A stretch of DNA of 31,035 bases from JBGZFC01 sp964346495 (GCA_964346495.1 CAYFUW010000016.1:1-31035), one strand, 5' to 3'; numbered from the stretch's first letter, positions 1-7,866 are shown. The notes: generated by a model not told the origin, from the letters alone. A program made the numbers and translations.

Positions 1-272
1 CGATTTACTTTTAATACAGCTACCTTTAGCTTTAATTGTTTTATTGTTATTTAATGTTAGTTCGATGTAATATAAAAGTGTAATAATCAAGAAATAAGGT
101 AATAAGGTGAGCTTTGTGTTGCTATTATTGTTACTAAGGTACAGTTGAAATAAATAAGGTTTTTAATAATTGCTTTTAAACCTTATTTTGATACAAAAAA
201 CCTTATTAGCTTATTTATCAGTTAAATATATATATTTTTATATCTATTATATGTTATTTTGTTGTTTATTTA
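1..272. repeat. AT-rich intergenic DNA with AATAAGGT repeats
   Basis: I see no gene here. The octamer AATAAGGT occurs at 93-100, 101-108 (tandem) and 153-160, the variant ACTAAGGT at 133-140, and the inverse ACCTTATT at 180-187 and 200-207. The copies at 152-162 and 178-188 form a perfect 11-bp inverted repeat with a 15-nt loop. A 12-bp direct repeat, TTATTTATCAGT, is at 211-222 and 266-277, the second copy overlapping the end of era. This could be an operator cluster or a hairpin at the end of the era transcript. The unit spacing is irregular, so it does not look like a replication iteron set. Confidence 0.5.
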
Positions 273-1166
273 TCAGTCAAGTTTGTATCCGAATGCTTTG
301 AGCAGATTGTCACGATTTCTCCAATCTTTTTCTACCTTTACGTAAAGTTCCAAAAAGACTTTCTTTTCAAAAAAACGTTCGATATCTTTTCGTGCCAAAG
401 TTCCCAAACGTTTCAGCGATTCTCCTTTATGTCCAATTACTATTCCTTTTTGTGTATCTCGCTCCACCATGATTATCGCACGAATACGAATTATATCGTC
501 ATCCTCTTTAAACTCCTCAACCACCGTTTCGATAGAGTAGGGAACCTCTTTTTGATATATTTGCAGAGCTTTTTCACGGATTATCTCCGTTACGAAAAAG
601 CGGGCAGGTTTGTCCGTAAGTGCATCTTTTTCGAAATATGGCGGAGATTGTGGTAACAGCTCCAAAATGCGTTTTTGTATTATATCTATACTGAAGTTGT
701 TTAAAGCTGAGATTGGATAAATTTCCGCTTTTGGTAACAACTCTTTCCACGTATCGACCAGGCTTTCGAGTTCCGTTTGATTTGTTTCATCTATCTTGTT
801 GATAAGCAGAAGGACAGGCAGCTCCAGATTTTGCACTTTTGCCAGAAATTCGCTGTTTTTATCAATCTTTTCTATTACATCGGTAACGTAGAGCAGAACA
901 TCGGCATCCTCCAGTGCCGATAACGAAAAGTTGAGCATGTGCTCCTGCAGTTTGTAATTCGGTCGCAAAACACCTGGTGTATCAGAGTAAACTATCTGAT
1001 ACTCAGGTTTGTTTACAATGCCTATAATACGATGTCGGGTTGTTTGCGATTTTGGTGTGATAATCGACAACTTTTCGCCTACCAAACGATTCATCAGGGT
1101 AGATTTTCCAACATTAGGATTACCAACAATATTTACAAAACCCGATTTATGATTCTCTTTCTGCAT
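273..1166 (-). CDS. era: GTPase Era
   Basis: Era is a GTP-binding protein that binds the 3' end of 16S rRNA and helps mature the small ribosomal subunit. The 297-residue product has the family's usual length. The G1 P-loop GNPNVGKST is at 15-23, G2 at about 41-43 (QTT), G3 DTPG at 62-65, G4 NKID at 123-126 and G5 SAL at 153-155. The C-terminal KH RNA-binding domain has its GxxG loop (GHKG) at 245-248. The gene is divergent from dinB. A TATCTTTG box on the minus strand at 1268-1275 is a likely -7 element, giving a leader of roughly 95 nt. The call rests on the full set of G motifs followed by a KH domain. Confidence 0.97.
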   Translation of the reverse strand: MQKENHKSGFVNIVGNPNVGKSTLMNRLVGEKLSIITPKSQTTRHRIIGIVNKPEYQIVYSDTPGVLRPNYKLQEHMLNFSLSALEDADVLLYVTDVIEKIDKNSEFLAKVQNLELPVLLLINKIDETNQTELESLVDTWKELLPKAEIYPISALNNFSIDIIQKRILELLPQSPPYFEKDALTDKPARFFVTEIIREKALQIYQKEVPYSIETVVEEFKEDDDIIRIRAIIMVERDTQKGIVIGHKGESLKRLGTLARKDIERFFEKKVFLELYVKVEKDWRNRDNLLKAFGYKLD

Positions 1167-1267
1167 AAAATATCGTGCAAACTTCGTTACTGATTCTTTT
1201 AACTATTTATCTGTTTTTATATAGAGAAGTTCGCCGATTGCAATTGACAAACTTACTTCAACTTATG

Positions 1268-1288
1268 CAAAGATACGCTATTTTAGCG
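1268..1288 (-). promoter_or_regulatory. Candidate era promoter -7 box with adjacent palindrome
   Basis: On the minus strand 1268-1275 reads TATCTTTG, matching the Bacteroidota TAnnTTTG -7 consensus. No clear TTTG -33 box lies about 20 nt further upstream. Directly upstream of the -7 box, inside the spacer, is the palindrome CGCTATTTTAGCG (1276-1288), which could bind a regulator. The box match is visible; promoter activity is inferred. Confidence 0.45.
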
Positions 1289-1350
1289 AATTAGGATAAT
1301 TAATATCTGTTTTTTCGATTTTTAGATAGATTGTTTTTATATCTATAAGC

Positions 1351-1382
1351 TTTGCATTTAACAATAAAATATCATAATTTTG
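1351..1382 (+). promoter_or_regulatory. dinB promoter (TTTG-N20-TAATTTTG), probably leaderless
   Basis: TTTG at 1351-1354 and TAATTTTG at 1375-1382 are separated by 20 nt and match the Bacteroidota -33/-7 consensus. Initiation would be expected a few nt after the -7 box, at about 1386-1390. The ATG that begins the conserved DinB sequence is at 1388. The transcript would therefore start at or within a few nt of the start codon, and the in-frame upstream ATG at 1352 cannot be used because it lies inside the promoter. Confidence 0.65.
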
Positions 1383-1387
1383 TTATT

Positions 1388-2473
1388 ATGCTACGCAAAA
1401 TAATCCATATAGACATGGATGCGTTTTACGCCTCTATTGAACAGCGCGACAATCCCGACTATCGTGGAAAGCCGCTTGCAGTAGGTTATGGCGGTAAGCG
1501 TGGGGTAGTTGCGGCAGCAAGTTACGAAGCACGAAAATACGGTGTTCGTTCGGCAATGCCTTCGGTTACGGCATTACGAAAATGTCCCGATTTGATTTTC
1601 GTGATGCCTCGATTCGATGTTTATAAATCGGTTTCGGCACAGATAATGCAGATTTTCAAGGAATATACCGATTTGGTTGAGCCGTTATCGTTGGACGAAG
1701 CGTTTCTCGATGTTACGGAAAACAAAAAGGAGATGGAAATTGCTACCGAAATTGCTAAAGAAATCAAACAAAAAATCTTTTACCAAACCCGATTAACAGC
1801 CTCTGCCGGTGTCTCTTTCAATAAATTTCTTGCAAAAATTGCATCCGATTATAACAAACCAAATGGATTAACAGTTATCACACCCAAAAGAGCCGAAAAG
1901 TTTTTAGAGAAATTGCCAATCGAAAAGTTCTTTGGCGTAGGCAGAGTAATTGCTCAACGAATGCACGAGTTGGGAATAAAAAACGGATTCGATTTGAAAC
2001 AGCACGAAGAAGCGGAACTTGTTCGCCATTTTGGAAAAGCAGGAAGCATGTACTATCAGTTTGTCAGGGGTATCGATGAACGGGAAGTGGAATCGGAATA
2101 TGTGCGAAAATCGTTGGGTGCAGAAGAGACTTTCTCTGAAGATTTGTATCGGGTTGTCGATTTATTACGTGCACTCGACGAAATCGCTCGTGAAGTTTAT
2201 CGCCGAGCAGAAAAACGAGAATTTGTCGCTAAAACACTTACGCTAAAAGTGAAATATGCCGATTTCGCTATAATAACTCGCAGTAGAACAGTGAATTATT
2301 ATATAAAAACTTACGAACAGATTTTCGATTTGGCAAAAGAGTTGCTGATGCTTGTGGATGATATCGAAGAGCGAAAAGTTCGCTTGTTAGGATTAAGCTT
2401 GAAAAACGCTGAAACCAATTTTGATGAATCGGCAGATTTGCCAATTCAATTAGAGTTAGATTTTAAAGATTAG
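1388..2473 (+). CDS. dinB: DNA polymerase IV (Y-family translesion polymerase)
   Basis: This error-prone Y-family polymerase copies past damaged bases. From the ATG at 1388 the product is 361 residues, close to E. coli DinB (351). The palm carboxylates are D9 and D11 in IDMDAFYAS and D103-E104 in SLDEAFLDV; F13 is the steric gate against ribonucleotides. The C-terminus holds QLELDF (354-359), a sliding-clamp binding motif, so the polymerase can be recruited by the beta clamp. An ATG at 1352 would add 12 residues, but it lies within the promoter and the added residues do not resemble the family. It converges on the PAS gene with only 2 bp between the stop codons and no visible terminator. Confidence 0.96.
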   Translation: MLRKIIHIDMDAFYASIEQRDNPDYRGKPLAVGYGGKRGVVAAASYEARKYGVRSAMPSVTALRKCPDLIFVMPRFDVYKSVSAQIMQIFKEYTDLVEPLSLDEAFLDVTENKKEMEIATEIAKEIKQKIFYQTRLTASAGVSFNKFLAKIASDYNKPNGLTVITPKRAEKFLEKLPIEKFFGVGRVIAQRMHELGIKNGFDLKQHEEAELVRHFGKAGSMYYQFVRGIDEREVESEYVRKSLGAEETFSEDLYRVVDLLRALDEIAREVYRRAEKREFVAKTLTLKVKYADFAIITRSRTVNYYIKTYEQIFDLAKELLMLVDDIEERKVRLLGLSLKNAETNFDESADLPIQLELDFKD

Positions 2474-2475
2474 TC

Positions 2476-2814
2476 TTATACCTTTGGTTTTCTAATCTTG
2501 TGTTCCATTTCAAACGGAATTTCAATAGACAATTCCATTAATCCCATATATTCGCCATTTTCATACCAAGGGGTTTGATAGATAAGTTTTTTTACACCGT
2601 TTTTTTCAATTGTGTAGGCGTTTGATGTTTGTGTATTCATCAACTCCAACAGTTTTGTGCGTGCAGGTTCGGGATGGCAATCGATAACGTTACTGCCAAC
2701 CAAATTTTCACCCTCTTTTTGATTTACTTGTAGCGAACGGTTATTCATCTCAACTATTTTTCCCTCTTTGTCACAAACCGTTACGGCAAAATTTACTTCA
2801 TTGAAATATTTCAT
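2476..2814 (-). CDS. Small single-PAS-domain protein
   Basis: The 112-residue product is essentially one PAS-like sensor fold: an N-terminal VTVCDKEGKIVEMN strand-turn, a helical middle with NLVGSNVIDCHPEP, and later strands ending in GLMELSIEIP. There is no kinase, cyclase or DNA-binding output domain, no signal peptide and no membrane segment, so it is a stand-alone cytoplasmic sensor or protein-interaction module. Its ATG overlaps the stop of the upstream acyltransferase gene (ATGA, 2811-2814), so the two are probably translationally coupled. The ligand is unknown. The PAS assignment rests on the sequence pattern alone. Confidence 0.75.
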   Translation of the reverse strand: MKYFNEVNFAVTVCDKEGKIVEMNNRSLQVNQKEGENLVGSNVIDCHPEPARTKLLELMNTQTSNAYTIEKNGVKKLIYQTPWYENGEYMGLMELSIEIPFEMEHKIRKPKV

Positions 2815-3350
2815 ATTGCAAAATTATTTGGATGTTTTCCTGTTATTCCTTTATAGTACGATTTTATCTTTATAATATCTGATTCATAGTCGCCGGTCGG
2901 ATGAATTACATCTAAAAACGATGCGACCTTTCTGCCATAATCCAATCCAACCAAAACAATAGGGACTTTGGCTTTTAGTGCAATAAAATAGAATCCTTTT
3001 TTCCATTCATCAACTCTTTTTCGAGTGCCTTCGGGTGTTATGGCAAGTTGCAAACGGTCGTATTTGTCAAATTGAGCAGCTAAAGTTTCTGTCATCGAAG
3101 TTTTCTTATTTCTTTCAACTGGAATTCCGCCGACACTTTTGAAAAAGAGATTGAACGGAAATACAAACCACTCTTTTTTGATTAAGAAGTTGGCGGTTCT
3201 GCCAATAGACCAATAGGCAAGTTTTCCGATGATAAAATCCCAATTGCTTGTATGCGGCGCTACTACAATAACACATTTGGGAATATCGGCAATAACGTTT
3301 TCTACTTTCCAGCCTAGTATTTTGGTGAATATGAATTTGCTGAGCTTCAT
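2811..3350 (-). CDS. PlsC-like 1-acylglycerol-phosphate acyltransferase family protein
   Basis: The protein belongs to the LPLAT/PlsC superfamily, which transfers acyl chains to lysophospholipids or related acceptors at the inner membrane. The catalytic HxxxxD motif is HTSNWD at 33-38, a GGIPVER block is at 74-80 and the acceptor-binding EGTR is at 107-110. At 179 residues it is shorter than typical PlsC (about 240) and lacks an obvious N-terminal membrane helix. That fits a short Bacteroidota subfamily whose acceptor is not established, so I give no symbol. The PAS gene downstream overlaps by 4 bp. The left 7-bp array of four-helix cassette A lies directly upstream of its start codon. Confidence 0.85.
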   Translation of the reverse strand: MKLSKFIFTKILGWKVENVIADIPKCVIVVAPHTSNWDFIIGKLAYWSIGRTANFLIKKEWFVFPFNLFFKSVGGIPVERNKKTSMTETLAAQFDKYDRLQLAITPEGTRKRVDEWKKGFYFIALKAKVPIVLVGLDYGRKVASFLDVIHPTGDYESDIIKIKSYYKGITGKHPNNFAI

Positions 3351-3357
3351 TTTGAAT

Positions 3358-3413
3358 GTTCAATTTTTAATTTTTAATGTTTAAAGTTCAAGGTTTAAGG
3401 TTCAAAGTTCAGG
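3358..3413. repeat. 7-bp tandem array (GTTYAAN x8), left flank of four-helix cassette A
   Basis: Eight consecutive 7-bp units can be read: GTTCAAT, TTTTAAT, TTTTAAT, GTTTAAA, GTTCAAG, GTTTAAG, GTTCAAA and GTTCAGG. The last unit covers the stop codon of the four-helix-bundle gene (TGA on the minus strand, 3409-3411). The block at 3376-3388 is repeated perfectly in inverted orientation at 3824-3836, and over the wider 3372-3394 against 3818-3840, 19 of 23 positions match. The two arrays could therefore pair and enclose the gene in a loop. Confidence 0.8.
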
Positions 3414-3816
3414 ATTTATTTTTTGTTTTGAATTTAGTGCCCTTATAATCTGACCTTTTTAAATAATTAATAAAAGCCTTTATCCCGTATCCTAACTTCT
3501 CAATTGATAAGGATAGTTCTTTGAATTCATTTTCATTTATATAGCCAAAATCAAATGCTCTATAAAGTTGCGACTTAGTTTCGTTACAAGACGCTTGAGC
3601 TATTGAAAGAAAATGAATGAACTCCTTATTTCCTTCTCGACCAAAACCTTCAGCAATATTATCCATTATTGAACCGGAAGAGCGAGAAAGTTGGTCTCTT
3701 AAAGCAAAGTCTTTAAGAAAATTTTCATTGTTCATTATTTTGATGCGAATATTTTTACAAATAATTCGCGCATCTTTCCAAATTTCCAGTTCTTCAAAAT
3801 TGTTGATTGTCGCCAT
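3409..3816 (-). CDS. Four-helix-bundle protein (23S rRNA intervening-sequence family), copy A
   Basis: The 135-residue product is mostly helical and shows the family pattern: NFEELEIWKDAR at the N-terminus, a central RSSGSIMDNIAEGFGR block at about 45-60, and a KEFIHFLSIAQASCNETKSQL helix at about 64-84. Relatives are encoded inside intervening sequences of 23S rRNA genes and elsewhere in genomes; a distant relative, Avd, is an accessory protein of diversity-generating retroelements. The biochemical role is unknown, though a basic pentameric nucleic-acid-binding bundle has been described for the fold. The gene is bracketed by inverted 7-bp arrays that overlap its own stop codon and that of the ABC-F gene upstream. 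It is about 40% different in length and motif detail from copy B at 10382-10747, so the two are not recent duplicates. Confidence 0.9.
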   Translation of the reverse strand: MATINNFEELEIWKDARIICKNIRIKIMNNENFLKDFALRDQLSRSSGSIMDNIAEGFGREGNKEFIHFLSIAQASCNETKSQLYRAFDFGYINENEFKELSLSIEKLGYGIKAFINYLKRSDYKGTKFKTKNKS

Positions 3817-3819
3817 AAC

Positions 3820-3847
3820 CCTAAACTTTAAACATTGAACTTTAAAT
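3820..3847. repeat. 7-bp tandem array (NTTRAAC x4), right flank of four-helix cassette A
   Basis: Four 7-bp units, CCTAAAC, TTTAAAC, ATTGAAC and TTTAAAT, form the inverse complement of the array at 3358-3413. The array fills the 25-bp gap between the four-helix gene's start codon (3814-3816) and the ABC-F stop codon (3842-3844), and runs over that stop codon. Confidence 0.75.
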
Positions 3848-5770
3848 TTTTAGTGTTTCCAACTCCAACACAAGTTTTTCCCAATTTTTCATAACCTCGT
3901 CCAATTTGTTTTTTGTTTCGAGATATTGTTTCATCAACTCCATATCAGCTGCACCTTCGGGTGTGGAAAGTTGAGTTTCAAAGTCGGTAATCTTTTGTTC
4001 GAAATCGGAAATCTGATTTTCAGATGCTTCTATCTGTCTTTCTAATTTTCGTATCTCTCTGTTTCGCTCTTTCTGTTCTAAATAAGACAGTTTGTTTTCG
4101 GAAATTGTTTCAACAGTTTCAGTTTCTGTTGACTTTGCCGATAACTCCAACTTTTGTAAGTTCTCGATATTTTTCTTCGACAGGAAATCGTAAATACCGC
4201 CAATATGTTCAACTACTTTCCCGCCACCAAATTCGAACGTTTTGGTAATCAATCCGTCTAAAAAATCGCGGTCGTGTGAAACGATAATTGCCGTTCCGTC
4301 GAACTCCTTAATAGCTTGTTTCAACACCTCTTTTGAAGGAATATCCAGGTGGTTTGTCGGCTCGTCGAGAATGAGTAAATTGACGGGTTGAAGCAAAAGT
4401 TGTATCATCGCCAAACGACTTCGTTCTCCTCCCGACAGAACGCTCACTTTCTTATCGGAAGCTTCTCCACCAAACATAAATGCACCGAGAATATCGCGAA
4501 TTTTAAAGCGAATATCGCCCGTGGCGGCATAATCAATCGTTTCAAAAACGGTAAGATTATCATCTAATAGTTGTGCCTGGTTTTGAGCGAAATATCCTAT
4601 CTGAACATTGTGTCCCAACTCCAGTTTCCCGTCAAAATCAATCTCGTTCATAATACACTTCATGAACGTAGATTTCCCTTCGCCGTTTTTACCAACAAGT
4701 GCCACTTTCTCGCCTCTCGATATGGTTAGCTCAACATCGGAAAACACAAGATGATCGCCGTAACTTTTTGACAAATTTTTCGCTATAACCGGATATGAAC
4801 CGGAATGTGGTGCAGGCGGAAATTTCAGATTTAGTTTGGAATTATCCACTTCGTCAATCTCTATGCGGTCAATCTTTTCCAGTTGCTTGATGCGCGATTG
4901 CACCTGATTCGATTTTGTGGCTTTATATCGAAAGCGCTCGATAAACCTTTCGGTATCTTGTATCTGCTTTTGTTGATTTTCAAATGCACGTATCTGTTGT
5001 TCACGTCGCTCTTTACGAAGTTCGAGATATTTTGAGTAGTTGACTTTATAATCGTGAATATCTCCCAACACTATTTCGATAGTTCGTGTGGTTACATTAT
5101 CCAAAAATGCTTTATCGTGCGAAACCAATATAACTGCATGAGCACGAGTGGTTAAGAAGTTTTCGAGCCATTGGATAGATTCAATGTCGAGATGGTTTGT
5201 TGGCTCGTCGAGAAGTAGCACATCGGGTGCTTGCAACAGAATTTTCGCCAACTCGATACGCATTCGCCAACCGCCGCTAAACTCACTTGTCGGTCGGTTG
5301 AAATCGGAACGATTAAATCCCAAACCTAACAATGTTTTTTCGATTTCAGCTTCAAAGTCGTTAATTCCCGACATCAACAGAAGCTCCTGGACATCGGTTG
5401 AACGCTGAATAATATGATTGTACTCTTCCGATTCGTAATCGGTTCGCTCCTCTATTTGTTTACGAAGATGCTGCAACTCACTTTCCAACTCTTGCAGGTG
5501 ATCGAAAGCTATCGCGGCTTCTTCTTTTACCGTGCGAGTGTCGCTAAGTGTCATATGTTGTGGCAGATAGCCGATAGTAATCTCTTTCGGTCGAGAAATA
5601 GTGCCACTTGTCGGCATTCGCAGTCCGGCAATAAGTTTGAGTATAGTTGACTTTCCCGCTCCGTTTTTTCCGGCAAGAGCAATTCGTTCGTTTTTGTTTA
5701 GAACAAACGAAATTTCGTCGAGTAGTGTAAATCCGCCGAATCGGACGGTGAGATTATCGATAGAGAGCAT
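3842..5770 (-). CDS. ABC-F family ATPase (Uup/YheS-like)
   Basis: ABC-F proteins are soluble tandem ATPases that act on the ribosome rather than in transport. The 642-residue product has two nucleotide-binding domains: the first P-loop GKNGAGKST is at 34-42 and the second reads GKNGEGKST. Both Walker B regions carry the subfamily hallmark LDEPTNHLD, and the signature motifs are FSGGWRMR and LSGGERSR. No membrane segment is present. The linker between domains is charged, and a strongly charged coiled coil follows the second domain (about 560-640), as in Uup and YheS. Subfamily assignment is not certain, so I give no symbol. A resistance-type ABC-F is less likely given the C-terminal coiled coil. 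Its last codons and stop lie in the cassette A repeat array. Confidence 0.92.
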   Translation of the reverse strand: MLSIDNLTVRFGGFTLLDEISFVLNKNERIALAGKNGAGKSTILKLIAGLRMPTSGTISRPKEITIGYLPQHMTLSDTRTVKEEAAIAFDHLQELESELQHLRKQIEERTDYESEEYNHIIQRSTDVQELLLMSGINDFEAEIEKTLLGLGFNRSDFNRPTSEFSGGWRMRIELAKILLQAPDVLLLDEPTNHLDIESIQWLENFLTTRAHAVILVSHDKAFLDNVTTRTIEIVLGDIHDYKVNYSKYLELRKERREQQIRAFENQQKQIQDTERFIERFRYKATKSNQVQSRIKQLEKIDRIEIDEVDNSKLNLKFPPAPHSGSYPVIAKNLSKSYGDHLVFSDVELTISRGEKVALVGKNGEGKSTFMKCIMNEIDFDGKLELGHNVQIGYFAQNQAQLLDDNLTVFETIDYAATGDIRFKIRDILGAFMFGGEASDKKVSVLSGGERSRLAMIQLLLQPVNLLILDEPTNHLDIPSKEVLKQAIKEFDGTAIIVSHDRDFLDGLITKTFEFGGGKVVEHIGGIYDFLSKKNIENLQKLELSAKSTETETVETISENKLSYLEQKERNREIRKLERQIEASENQISDFEQKITDFETQLSTPEGAADMELMKQYLETKNKLDEVMKNWEKLVLELETLKI

Positions 5771-5772
5771 TT

Positions 5773-5807
5773 TTGGTAGTTCTAAGTTGGTAGTTTTGAG
5801 TTTTGTT
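5773..5807. repeat. 7-bp tandem array upstream of the ABC-F gene
   Basis: Five 7-bp steps can be read: TTGGTAG, TTCTAAG, TTGGTAG, TTTTGAG and TTTTGTT. The first and third units are identical. The array begins 2 bp upstream of the ABC-F start codon on the minus strand, where a ribosome-binding region would lie. No inverted partner array was found nearby. Confidence 0.55.
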
Positions 5808-5829
5808 TAATTTGTTTTAAATCAAAAGT

Positions 5830-6297
5830 TTATTCGTTTTGTAAAACATTTAACTCTTTAATCTTTATTGTGGCTTCTTTTTTCTTTATCTCATCTTTTG
5901 GCAATGCCAATATTTCCCTCACAAGTGATGCTTTATTGTAATTATAATGAGATATAACGAGTCTGTTTTTATTGTCTATAACAGCCTCTAAGACGTTCTT
6001 TTTTTCTATTGTTTTGTCTTTTTGGAATCTGAAGAATTGAATAATACTTAATGGAATATTCGCTACAATCGGTAATAGAAGCCACTTTAATGGAAAAGTC
6101 TTATGAAAAATAAAAGAGAACAAAAGGTATAAAGCTAATATTACAATAGATGCAATAAACAGAGATAAAAAACCTTTTATCGATGTAAAATAGCCAATTA
6201 CAAAATTTAAAAAACCTTTTCTCTTTTTCTTTATTTCATACTTATCGGCATGAACTGTAAGGATAAAATCTTTTAGTTCGATTTCGTTATTTGCCAT
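5830..6297 (-). CDS. Uncharacterised membrane protein with two helices
   Basis: I do not recognise this 155-residue protein. A basic stretch (KKKRKGFLN, about 23-31) precedes a first hydrophobic helix (about 43-65), and a second lies at about 70-88. The C-terminal half is soluble and rich in lysine and glutamate. The layout, a short N-terminal strand region, two transmembrane helices and a cytoplasmic tail, resembles YcxB-like or PH-like small membrane proteins, but no motif confirms that. It lies 24 bp downstream of hisS on the same strand, so it is probably cotranscribed with it. Confidence 0.7.
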   Translation of the reverse strand: MANNEIELKDFILTVHADKYEIKKKRKGFLNFVIGYFTSIKGFLSLFIASIVILALYLLFSFIFHKTFPLKWLLLPIVANIPLSIIQFFRFQKDKTIEKKNVLEAVIDNKNRLVISHYNYNKASLVREILALPKDEIKKKEATIKIKELNVLQNE

Positions 6298-6321
6298 TAA
6301 TCGTGTTTTTGTAATTTATAA

Positions 6322-7689
6322 TCAAATGTTTTTTGAAAGTGTTGCTATCAACTCCTCAACCGTAACCAGCTCTTGCTCTCCCGTTTTCATATCTTTCAAC
6401 GTAACTTTCTTTTCCGCAATTTCATTTGCACCAACGATTGCTACAAAAGGAATTTTATTATTGTCGGCATAAGTAAATTGTTTTTTCATTTTTGCCTCGT
6501 CGGGATAAATTTCGGCAGAAATACCATGTTTACGTACTTGCAATAGAAGCGGCAGAATGTAGTTTTGCTCGTTTTCTCCGAAGTTTACAAAAAGTAATTC
6601 GGTTGTGTGAGTTGCTTTTTCAGGGAATAGGTCGAGATGGTTGAGTACGTCGTAAATACGGTCGGCTCCGAATGAGATTCCTACGCCCGATACGTCGGGA
6701 AGTCCGAAAATGCCTGTTAGGTTGTCGTATCGTCCGCCTCCGGTGATGCTTCCGATTTCCATATCCAGCGCTTTAACTTCGATAATTGCTCCGGTGTAGT
6801 AGTTGAGACCGCGAGCCAAAGTTAAATCCAACTCCAAGTCGCAACCGATATGTAAAAGTTCGATTTTATCGAGAATAAACTCCAATTCCTCAATACCTTT
6901 CAGTCCGATTTCGGAAGTTGCCAAAGTGTTTTTGAGCGTGGCGATTTTTTCTCTGTTTGTTCCGCTCAACAGAATAATTGGTTGCAATTTATCGATTGCT
7001 TCCTGTGGAATATCTTTGCTTCGCAACTCTTCGTTTACTTTTTCCAACCCGATTTTATCCAGTTTGTCGATTGCAACCGTGATGTCGGTAATTTTATCGG
7101 CTTCGCCAATGATTTCGGCAATTCCGGAAAGAATTTTGCGGTTGTTGAGCTTGATGCTTACACGAATATTCAGACGACGAAAAACTTCGTCGATAATTTG
7201 AAGCAATTCCACTTCATTGAGCAACGAATCTGAACCTACCACATCGGCATCGCACTGAAAAAATTCGCGATAGCGTCCTTTCTGTGGACGATCGGCACGC
7301 CAAACGGGTTGAATTTGATAACGTCTGAACGGGAACGTAATTTCATTGCGGTGCATAACTACGTATCGTGCAAATGGCACGGTAAGGTCGTATCGCAAAC
7401 CTTTATCGGATATTTTGGTAGCGGTTTTTGCCGAATTTCCTTCCTTGATGTCATCGATATTCATGCTCGAAAGAAAATCGCCCGAATTGAGAATTTTAAA
7501 CAGCAATTTGTCGCCCTCTTCGCCATATTTTCCCATAAGCGTGGAAAGATTTTCCATCGACGGCGTTTCGATTTGGCGATAACCGTAGAGTTGATATACT
7601 TCTTTTATCGTGTCGAAAATATAGTTGCGTTTCGCCATTTCTTCCGGCGAAAAATCACGCGTTCCTTTTGGTATGGATGGTTTTTGCAT
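6322..7689 (-). CDS. hisS: Histidyl-tRNA synthetase
   Basis: HisRS is a dimeric class II synthetase that attaches histidine to tRNA-His. The 455-residue product starts MQKPSIPKGTRDF. Class II motif 1 lies in the first 60 residues, the histidine-pocket RYDLTVPFAR is at 99-108, motif 2 (VWRADRPQKGRYREF) is at 129-143, the HisA region ARGLNYYTG is at 292-300, and motif 3 (GVGISFGADR) is at 335-344. The anticodon-binding domain occupies about 360-455. An in-frame ATG at 7720-7722 would add 11 residues, but it overlaps the likely -7 box, and an AAGGA-like site precedes the ATG at 7689, so I chose the shorter form. Confidence 0.96.
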   Translation of the reverse strand: MQKPSIPKGTRDFSPEEMAKRNYIFDTIKEVYQLYGYRQIETPSMENLSTLMGKYGEEGDKLLFKILNSGDFLSSMNIDDIKEGNSAKTATKISDKGLRYDLTVPFARYVVMHRNEITFPFRRYQIQPVWRADRPQKGRYREFFQCDADVVGSDSLLNEVELLQIIDEVFRRLNIRVSIKLNNRKILSGIAEIIGEADKITDITVAIDKLDKIGLEKVNEELRSKDIPQEAIDKLQPIILLSGTNREKIATLKNTLATSEIGLKGIEELEFILDKIELLHIGCDLELDLTLARGLNYYTGAIIEVKALDMEIGSITGGGRYDNLTGIFGLPDVSGVGISFGADRIYDVLNHLDLFPEKATHTTELLFVNFGENEQNYILPLLLQVRKHGISAEIYPDEAKMKKQFTYADNNKIPFVAIVGANEIAEKKVTLKDMKTGEQELVTVEELIATLSKNI

Positions 7690-7719
7690 TGTTATTCGTT
7701 CCTTTTTTATATTGAGTTG

Positions 7720-7727
7720 CAAAGATA
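7720..7727 (-). promoter_or_regulatory. Candidate hisS -7 promoter box
   Basis: On the minus strand this reads TATCTTTG, matching TAnnTTTG. It is identical to the box upstream of era. No good TTTG is seen at the -33 distance. The expected start of transcription, about 7713-7716, leaves a leader of roughly 25 nt before the chosen hisS ATG. Confidence 0.45.
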
Positions 7728-7866
7728 GTGTTTTTTAGGTTAATGTTAAGAGTTTTGGCGTTGTGAGTTAATATTTTCTCCTAAAACTTTTATGCAAAAG
7801 AGATGTTTTTGATAATATTATCAACCTATAAATAATTGTAATATGACTATCCGCAAACCATTCTAA

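Noticed and set aside
1352..1387. Longer dinB start at the ATG at 1352
   Set aside because: It lies between the -33 and -7 promoter boxes, and the 12 added residues do not resemble Y-family N-termini.
3358..3413. CRISPR-like repeat array
   Set aside because: Units are 7 bp, contiguous and without spacers; there are no cas genes. The same applies to the other 7-bp arrays.
7690..7722. Longer hisS start at 7722
   Set aside because: The ATG overlaps the candidate -7 box; the ATG at 7689 has an AAGGA-like site and begins the conserved PKGTRDF sequence.
7737..7771. A further possible 7-bp array (steps around GTTAA) upstream of hisS
   Set aside because: The GTT core drifts between positions 2 and 3 of the step, so the phase is not kept; too weak to separate from AT-rich background.
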